From positions 17,484,001 through 17,548,000 of the forward strand of contig CM060734.1 of NCBI GenBank assembly GCA_030704615.1: a DNA stretch of 64,000 nt. The letters are read 5' to 3'. This DNA comes from Takakia lepidozioides (taxonomy: Eukaryota; Streptophyta; Takakiopsida; Takakiales; Takakiaceae). The notes under the pieces were generated by a model that had not been told where the DNA came from, searched no databases, and saw nothing but the letters and a program-made list of their open reading frames with translations. Positions 56,640-64,000 of this stretch are shown here, piece by piece. A program made the translations under genes and the position numbers. Positions within the stretch are counted from its first letter, which is position 1. Each line of letters starts with the position of its first letter.

Positions 56640-57345
56640 AGCAGCGCCGCTCTTAAGGAGAAAAACGGAGGCAAGGAAGTTAATCCGAGAAGGAGCAGGG
56701 GGAGGGGGAGGAAACAAGTTGGGATCGATCGGGGTCGAGGAGCCCCGATGTACGAGTGAGTGGTCCGCATTGTAAGTTGCCTCCAGATTTCGTGAGCGGC
56801 ACCTCCCTTCGCCTCTCTTATTACCCTTTCTGCTTCTGCTGGTATTGACATTCTTGAAGTGGATTTGTTCTTACTGTAGGGATGCCAAGTACGGCAGAGG
56901 GGGACGTCTACACCGGAGTTCATGGGCAGGAGGAACGTGCCTTTTTTTGCCAAGGGGGATTTCGTGCCTAGTCCAGAAAGGGACTACATCCTTCCTACTT
57001 ATGCTGCCCGGCTGCTTCGGTGTCCATTAGGAGGTGTTCCGAACCTAGTCGTGTACAACAGATTTTAGACGAGGCAAGCCTCAAGAAAATGAAGATGAGG
57101 GAGGGAGGCAACAGCTATTAGAGCCCGTCGGGCTCGTAGATTTGTGTTGGATTCTGCTGAGGAAAGTGGGGGAGAAGAGGCAGAAGATTCCCAGGAGGTG
57201 AGGTGGAACAGTCCCCCAAGGAGAGGACGACATTTTTGAGAGGCATACTCCAACCGATGCATCACAGAGCTCGGAGGATGGGGGGGATGAGGGGGATGAG
57301 GAAGAAGGAGGGCCAAGTTCCTTGGAAGGTGTAGGAGAGTAGTTC
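56640..57345 (+). pseudogene. C-terminal exons of the amino-methyltransferase-like family
   Basis: Matches the last two exons of the 33.7-35.4 kb gene. An exon ends at TACGA before GTGAGTGG (about 56,755); after an intron, an AG at 56,879 precedes GGATGCCAAGTAC. The coding text then follows the parent (FMGRRN, ERDY, SEPSRVQQILDEASLKKMKM, an acidic tail and SSEDGGDEGDEEEG, ending GVGE-stop). Several frameshifts are present. The methyltransferase core is absent; the copy starts where the tandem array breaks. Confidence 0.6.
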
Positions 57346-57359
57346 CCATTCTTTTAACC

Positions 57360-58379
57360 CACCTAGGACTCCTGCTGCACGGGAGTACAGTCGGGCTATG
57401 ATTATGCCCTTCAACCAAATTCCCATTGTGCTGGATTTGGCTTGGAAGGAATTTAGTCCTCCGCAGTCGTTGGCACAATACTACCAGATCATGCGCATTT
57501 GGTTGCCAGTGGCAATCGGACGACCATTGAGGATCATCACTTTGCAAGGTACTGGTCTGAGGCAGGTACCATGCTGAAGGAATTAATTGCCTTCCAGGTT
57601 GTACATGGGTACATCTATACCAAGACCAAGGAGGTATCTAGTATTGTCATGGGCTGTGGATTATACTATGTTGCTTGTTTTATGGCACGTTATCACATTG
57701 AGCAGCAAAAGATGCAATCACGATTTCTGAGTTATTCCAGTGGGGATCATTGGGTCTTACCTTCAATGCCACCTCATATGTACCTATATGATGCGAAAGT
57801 TATGATGCAGAAGGATTCCCAACTTCGTTCATGGTTTAATTCGGCTTGGAACAATTTGGCAACACATAAATTCGGCCTTGAGGATATTTCTTTAAGGGAC
57901 ATGAAGCCTGGAAATACTTACACTGTTCCAAAGTCATTGGCACACCTCTCACCTATACGGCTAAGGAGTTCAGGGCATTCACTAATTTTGCTTGCAAGTG
58001 CTTACAGCAAGTCGTACAGTTTAAACTTCTAGACATGGTGGCCCTACATTGTATGCCACGCAGGATTCCGAGAAGCCACTTAAAGTCGGCCGTTAAAACA
58101 CTAAGGGGGGACAAGGATTCCGATACTACTGTTTCTTCAGAGGACTCTTTTGACATGGCAGAGGAATATGCACTTCAGATGGCAGAGAAGAAACAACAGG
58201 GATCTCCTATGCCCGAGAGGTTACCTTGTTATCAGCCAAAGGAGGGTCAGACATTTCCAGGGAGTGCTCAATCATCTCCATCAGCCAGTGACAGGACTCG
58301 GGCTCGCACACGGAGTCCTTCACGAGACTCTCACCGACAGAAGGGTAAAGGTTTGCTGATCCCAAACAGTAAACTGTGA
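57360..58379 (+). pseudogene. Unknown coding region in two or three frames
   Basis: PIVLDLAWKEFSPPQSLAQ (about 57,420-57,480) changes frame to the ORF at 57,499-58,032 (HHFARYWSEAGTMLKELIAF, YLYDAKVMMQKDSQLR). A third frame (58,035-58,379) has a Ser/Asp-rich segment (DSDTTVSSEDSFDM) and a basic Ser/Arg tail (RTRARTRSPSRDSHRQKGKG). The basic tail could bind nucleic acid, as in gag-like or capsid proteins, but I recognise no fold. It follows the methyltransferase-like fragment directly and may belong to the same composite element. Confidence 0.4.
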
Positions 58380-58539
58380 GGACACGGCTTTTTGAGAGGA
58401 GGGGGGAGGTATGTTAGAGGGCTGCCTTGGGACTTAGACGTTTTTACGGGTTCTGTGGGGTACCCTTAATTTTTGCGTAGACTGAGACAACAGGAGCCTT
58501 TAGGGGTGGTAGGAGCAGGCTTTAGGGAGGTTAGACAGC

Positions 58540-58790
58540 TCGTCACAGTCTATCACAGCTAGACACAACTTTACACAGCCCGACACAGCTTCGCACAGCC
58601 AGTCACAGCCCGACACAGTTTTACACAGCCCGACACAGCTTCACACAGCCAGTCACAGCCCGACACAGCTTACAACAACCCGTCACAGTCTATTACAGCC
58701 AGACACAGCCCGACACAGCCAGACACAGCTTTACACAGCCAGTCACAGCTCGGCACGGCTTGACACAGCCTGTCACAATACATGGGGAAC
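58540..58790. repeat. Degenerate 10-11 bp tandem repeat, CACAGCCCGA type
   Basis: About 20 units of the form GACACAGCCC, GTCACAGCCA or TTACACAGCC in an irregular head-to-tail order. It lies just downstream of the unknown ORFs and has no coding potential in a consistent frame. Confidence 0.75.
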
Positions 58791-58799
58791 ATTATCAGA

Positions 58800-59460
58800 C
58801 AAGAGAACGAAACGTGTGTGGGACAACATCTGCAGAGGGAACGTGTTATTTCAGGGTGACGGTTAGTTAGTTAGGTGGTTAGAACAGCTTGCGGGTAGAT
58901 TAGGCAAGCGGCAACAGGAAGGGGATCACTTCTTGAGGAGGGCGACTTGTTCAGGAGAGGAGGAGACGTAACGGAGAGCAGAAACAGTGAAGAGGAGATG
59001 ATGACTTGATTGAGGCTTAATTCATGCAAGCTGTAAAATTATATAGTAGGGTAGATTAGGGAAACCATGGCATAGGCATGATACATTAATCTTAATCCAA
59101 TACTGAATCGATACAAACATACTGTGTAGATAGACATGAGAGAAGTTGTGGAATGAATGCATGATTAATTGGAACTTAGTAGATACTGAAGCAATCTGAT
59201 GCTTTAGTATACACGGTAAGGTAAATTGATAACATGTAGGCAAGAAGGAATACAAATAGGAAGCACAACCATGATTCACTAGCTGCAGGTCATGACTGAT
59301 TGTTCTGAGCCGGCCGAGTGCTTAGAGATATCCAACTCTTCTATCTTGGAGTTTCCACCTCGGATAGCGAAGGGATGGGTGAGTAGAAGCCGCTCGACAG
59401 TGTGCATTGACCGGATCATGTATAAGGTGTACACATACTCCTGTAAGATCAAGGATCAAG
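58800..59460. other. No gene seen; flank of foldback element
   Basis: AG-rich then AT-rich sequence without motif. A copy of GTGTGCATTGACCGGATCAT at about 59,399 and again near 59,712 shows that the repeat module of the foldback begins or is duplicated here. Confidence 0.4.
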
Positions 59461-61125
59461 GAACCTCATTCAAGGAACCTTGTCAAGATACAGCAACAGC
59501 TCAGGTTTGTAGTACCATGCCTGTGATATAGACAAAACATCTTCTAGCAACAGATTAGAGTTGGGTATTTTCTTATGGTGCCACAAGGAGCAAAGCCATA
59601 TCTAAGAGAAGTATAGAAGCACTTGATCAAAGGACATGGCAGTCATTCAATCATAAGGTATCTGATTCTGATATAAGGCATCGGCTACATGAGACTAGCT
59701 AACAAAAGTAGTGTGCATTGACCGGATCATGTATAAGGTGTACACATACTCCCGTAAGCTGTCTTACCAGGGTTTAGCTCATAATATCGGCAATCAAAAG
59801 TCCTTTAGATGCTCTGTGCTTATTTCAGGTATCATCAAGGATGCCTTACTTTTCATACCCAATCAATCAACCATACTATTGCTGGAGAAGAACATACCTG
59901 GCCAAGGGAGATTCATACCCCAGGGCTTTCAGTTCATCATTCCAGTTTGGAATGTGTTTGTTGCCTATCTGCCAAGGCCCTTCCAAAAATATTGTTAGTA
60001 CATCAAAATGAGAAGGTGAAACAGGAAAGGAGAAGGGTAAATGGTGTGTACAAAAACCACTAGTACACTGATCAGATAAAGAGAGGGAAGATATACATGT
60101 CATGTCAGGACATGGACAAGACCACTGAGGTCATTGTCATTGAAAGACAATGCAGCCCTTTACAGGGCACCATCTAACAACCCCCTTTTTTTTAACCATC
60201 TCATTTGAATACCTCGTTACATTTCAGGGTATCTGAAAAAACAAGGCTGGGAGGGCGGGATTCCTGGTCATTCATATCATGAAAGCACCATGGGTTTGAT
60301 ATTCATCACCATACTTGTAGATTGTAATCTCATCTCAAAAATCCGGATTGCAGATAAATCCCAGAGCCAAGCATATAGTACTTAAAATTGAAATTGAAAC
60401 ATTAAGACATACACGTCTTAAGCATATTCCAGCCAACCCATACTGGTACATCTGGATCCGGTATTTCTATTGCAGGCCAGCGGAGACGCAAAGCAAGCAC
60501 AATATAGGGAGTATATTAAAGACCATATAGAGCTTACCAATTTTTTGTCCCAAGAGATCACTTGGGGTACTTTAGAAAACAGTTTGTAGTCTAAAAAGAG
60601 CCCAACAATGTGATGCTTGGTAGTCTATAAATAACCACAACGTCTGTTTTACAAGACATAAGACACAAGCAGGATTCATAAAATAAAAACAGGGCCGAGT
60701 CTTTTTAAGCAGATACAAGTCTGGAGTGGTATTCCAGGGTCTTAAGAACAGCTCTGCCAGGGTAGAAAGGTAATTCAAAAACCCCTGTTTGCAGTCCATC
60801 ATATGAAATCAAAGTGAAATGAAGGTCTTGCAAAATGTGTGTTGTCTAGTAAGGCACAACAGTCCGTCTTAATAACCAGCCAAGAGGTTTCATTGTAGAG
60901 CCGAATTTCAGTGCAGCCAAGGTACCGACCGCTACATTATACCCGCATTGAAACATGAAAAAAAACAGTAGATAAATCGGTAGATTTGTATTCCATGAGT
61001 TCTCGTGTCTGCCCTACCTCCTGCCATGTAGATATGGTTGCAAGAAACCACAAACAAGGTAAGGAGCAGAAGTAGATCCTCATTGGAGCCAAGTTGAAGC
61101 AGGTCTGCATCCGTATGCTGGCAGT

Positions 61126-61793
61126 TTTGAAGCGGCAAGAGGCTCAGCAGCACCCACATTTGCAAGAATAGGAACTGCAAGCTTCAGGAAATCAACACAA
61201 GTGAAGACCCTCAATGTGCCCGTCCAAAAACCACCACATAAAGATGTGTGTTAGTGAGGATGCATCAGGTGAGTGGCAGGGAGTGTTTTGTGGTATGCCC
61301 TGCGCCATGGCGTCCAACAGATCGTCTCCAACAGAACGCAATCAAAGTAGAAGTGTTCACAGATAGAGAATAGCTCATACAAAAAGAGAGCCGCACGTAA
61401 TATGTAGATAAATAGGGATAGAGTACTTCCCAACGAGGAGTAAAAGCGCCGCTGCAAATTAAAAAGAACCATGAGGGTCTGAGCAAAGCGATCATCGCTT
61501 TGTCACCTGCCAGAGAGGAATCTGCCTAACCGCAAATGCGCATCCCAAGAGCCAGCCATCACGAGCACCATGTAGCAGTAGGGGAGCAGATTTACACGGC
61601 GCATCATCAAGGATCCCTGAAGCACGAGTTCTGTGCTGTGAAATGTGTCAGCCCGCTTAGGGCACAGCTCCTCGATTTCTCATGCAAGGTGGACGAAAAG
61701 TCGCATTTTAGCACGAGATGCACTTTGTCAATGGATGACATCCAATAAAAAGGTATCTTTTAGGGTTAGGGTATAGGCTCAAGTTTAATAACT
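61126..61793. other. Spacer of the large foldback, no clear gene
   Basis: Minus-strand frames of 73-76 residues overlap here without recognisable motif. Near the gap, TTTTAGGGTTAGGGTATAGG (about 61,758-61,777) is telomere-like and matches the sequence at 41,235, including the following TTTAATAACT. Confidence 0.4.
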
Positions 61794-62293
61794 NNNNNNN
61801 NNNNNNNNNNNNNNNNNNNNNNNNNNNNNNNNNNNNNNNNNNNNNNNNNNNNNNNNNNNNNNNNNNNNNNNNNNNNNNNNNNNNNNNNNNNNNNNNNNNN
61901 NNNNNNNNNNNNNNNNNNNNNNNNNNNNNNNNNNNNNNNNNNNNNNNNNNNNNNNNNNNNNNNNNNNNNNNNNNNNNNNNNNNNNNNNNNNNNNNNNNNN
62001 NNNNNNNNNNNNNNNNNNNNNNNNNNNNNNNNNNNNNNNNNNNNNNNNNNNNNNNNNNNNNNNNNNNNNNNNNNNNNNNNNNNNNNNNNNNNNNNNNNNN
62101 NNNNNNNNNNNNNNNNNNNNNNNNNNNNNNNNNNNNNNNNNNNNNNNNNNNNNNNNNNNNNNNNNNNNNNNNNNNNNNNNNNNNNNNNNNNNNNNNNNNN
62201 NNNNNNNNNNNNNNNNNNNNNNNNNNNNNNNNNNNNNNNNNNNNNNNNNNNNNNNNNNNNNNNNNNNNNNNNNNNNNNNNNNNNNNNNNNNNN
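61794..62293. other. Assembly gap, 500 N
   Basis: Exactly 500 undetermined bases, a typical scaffold placeholder. It falls inside a long inverted repeat, where assembly is difficult, so true distance and even arm orientation are uncertain. Confidence 0.99.
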
Positions 62294-64000
62294 AAAACTG
62301 CCAGCATACGGATGCAGACCTGCTTCAACTTGGCTCCCAATGAGGGATCTACTTCTGCTCCTTACTTGTTTGTGGTTTCTTGCAACCATATCTACATGGC
62401 AGGAGGTAGGGCAGACACCGAGAACTCATGGAATACAAATCTACCGATTTATCTACTGTTTTTTTCATGTTTCAATGCGGGTATAATGTAGCGGTCGGTA
62501 CCTTTGGGCTGCACTGAAATTCGGCTCTACAATGAAACCTCTTGGCTGGTTATTAAGACGGACTGTTGTGCCTTACTAGACAACACACATTCTGCAAGAC
62601 CTTCATTTCACTTTGATTTCATATGATGGACTGCAAACAGGGGTTTTTGAATTACCTTTCTACCCTGGCGGAGCTGTTCTTAAGACCCTGGAATACCACT
62701 CCAGACTTGTATCTGCTTAAAAAGACTCGGCCCTGTTTTTATTTTATGAATCCTGCTTGTGTCTTATGTCTTGTAAAACAGACATTGTGGTTATTTATAG
62801 ACTACCGAGCATCACATTGTTGGGCTCTTTTTAGACTACAAACTGTTTTCTAAAGTATCCCAAGTGATCTCTTGGGACAAAAAATTGGTAAGCTCTATAT
62901 GGTCTCTTAATATACTCCCTATATTGTGCTTGCTTTGCGTCTCCGCTGGCCTGCAATAGAAATACCGGATCCAGATGTACCAGTATGGGTTGGCTGGAAT
63001 ATGCTTAAGACATGTATGTCTTAATGTTTCAATTTCAATTTTAAGTGCTATATGCTTGGTTCTGGAGATTTATGTCCAGACCTGCAATCTGGGTTTTTGA
63101 AATGAGATTACAATCTACAAGTATGGTGATGAATATCAAACCCATGGTGCTTTCATGATATGAATGACCATGAATCCCGCCCTCCCAGCCTGTTTTTTTC
63201 AGATACCCTGAAATGTAACGAGGTATTCAAATGAGATGGTTAAAAAAAAAGGGGTTGTTAGATGGTGCCCTGTAAAGGGCTGCATTGTCTTTCAATGACA
63301 ATGACCTCAGTGGTCTTGTCCATGTCCTGACATGACATGTATATCTTCCCTCTCTTTATCTGATCAGTGTACTTAGTGGTTTTTGTACACACCATCTACC
63401 CTTCTCCTTTCCCGTTTCACCTTCTCATTTTGATGTACTAACAATATTTTTTGAAGGGCCTTGGCAGATAGGCAACAAACACATTCCAAACTGGAATGAT
63501 GAACTGAAAAGCCCTGGGGTATGAATCTCCCTTGGCCAGGTATGTTCTTCTCCAGCAATAGTATGGTTGATTGATTGGGTATGAAAAGTAAGGCATCCTT
63601 GATGATACCTGAAATAAGCACAGAGCATCTAAAAGGACTTCTGAATGCCGATATTATGAGCTAAGCCATGGTAAGACAGCTTACGGGAGTATGTGTACAC
63701 CTTATACATGATCCGGTCAATGCACACTACTTTTGTTAGCTAGTCTCATGTAGCCGATGCCTTATATCAGAATCAGATACCTTATGATTGAGTGACTACC
63801 ATGTCCTTTGATCAAGTGCTTCTATACTTCTCTTAGATATGGCTTTGCTCCTTGTGGCACCATGAGAAAATACCCAACTCTAATCTGTTGCTAGAGATAT
63901 TTTGTCTATATCACAGGCATGGTACTACAGACCTGAGCTGCTGCTGTATCTTGACAAGGTTCCTTGAACGAGGTTCCTCCCCTAGCCTGTTCTTCCCTGT

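Larger units (their letters stand above)
59462..63975. mobile_element. Large foldback element, arms about 1.66 kb, spanning an assembly gap
   Basis: 59,462-61,125 is inverted at 62,294-63,975. For example, the same 76-residue frame occurs at 60,572-60,802 minus and 62,623-62,853 plus, differing at one residue. The spacer holds unique sequence 61,126-61,793 and the gap. Arms share TTGTCCATGTC, TGTACACACCATCTACC and GATCCGGTCAATGCACA with the 36-kb foldback and the 1.96-kb array. The similarity may continue beyond the window end. Frames in the arms are mirrored and likely not genes. Confidence 0.75.

Noticed and set aside
61708-62389. Two ORFs of about 207-210 residues
   Set aside because: They are almost entirely unknown residues across the N gap.

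Overview
This is a eukaryotic nuclear window dominated by mobile and repetitive DNA. It has spliced genes with GT-AG introns, Ty3/gypsy polyproteins, a Penelope-like reverse transcriptase, foldback elements, satellites and a 500-base assembly gap. TTTAGGG-like tracts and the TE-encoded cytosine methyltransferase point to the green lineage. A charophyte alga such as Chara is my best guess, made without any database search.

Layout. 0.8-5.9 kb: a spliced MULE-type transposase-like gene with a C-terminal SWIM zinc finger and an N-terminal DGNHR motif, carrying two apparent frameshifts. 6.3-9.7 kb: gypsy copy A (minus strand), reduced to gag joined to a cytosine-5 DNA methyltransferase (C5-MTase). 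9.7-15 kb: decayed coding fragments, including a LINE RT zinc-binding domain, and strand-asymmetric low-complexity DNA. 15.1-32.6 kb: two gypsy elements, one nested in the other. Element B (17,814-29,565, minus) splits element C (plus) between its 5' LTR (about 15,085-17,813) and its internal region (from 29,566), with a TCCG target duplication. B reads gag, protease, C5-MTase, reverse transcriptase, RNase H, integrase, PHD finger. 33.7-35.4 kb: a minus-strand spliced gene that looks like a permuted (beta-class) DNA amino-methyltransferase with an acidic tail. Related pieces lie at 13.2 kb, 32.57 kb and 56.6-57.3 kb. 35.4-37.4 kb: a near-perfect foldback element. 37.8-39.5 kb: divergent paralogues of an unknown protein around a small palindrome. 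39.8-47.4 kb: arrays of short palindromes centred on GGCGCC, interrupted by a Penelope-like RT pseudogene (41.6-43.5 kb). 47.4-56.6 kb: four and a half tandem copies of a 1.96-kb unit. 57.4-58.4 kb: an unknown ORF pair. 59.5-64 kb: a second large foldback element spanning the gap.

The main result is that mobile elements here carry chromatin-modifying parts. One gypsy family encodes a full set of C5-MTase motifs between protease and RT, and a PHD histone-reader finger after integrase. A separate TE-associated family resembles beta-class amino-MTases. C5-MTases in algal and dinoflagellate LTR elements have been reported before (recalled, not checked). I do not recall the PHD addition or the beta-class-like family.

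Nearly every coding region has stops or frameshifts, so most are fossil copies or reflect draft assembly errors. Strand, order and domain calls come from reading translations and motifs by eye.
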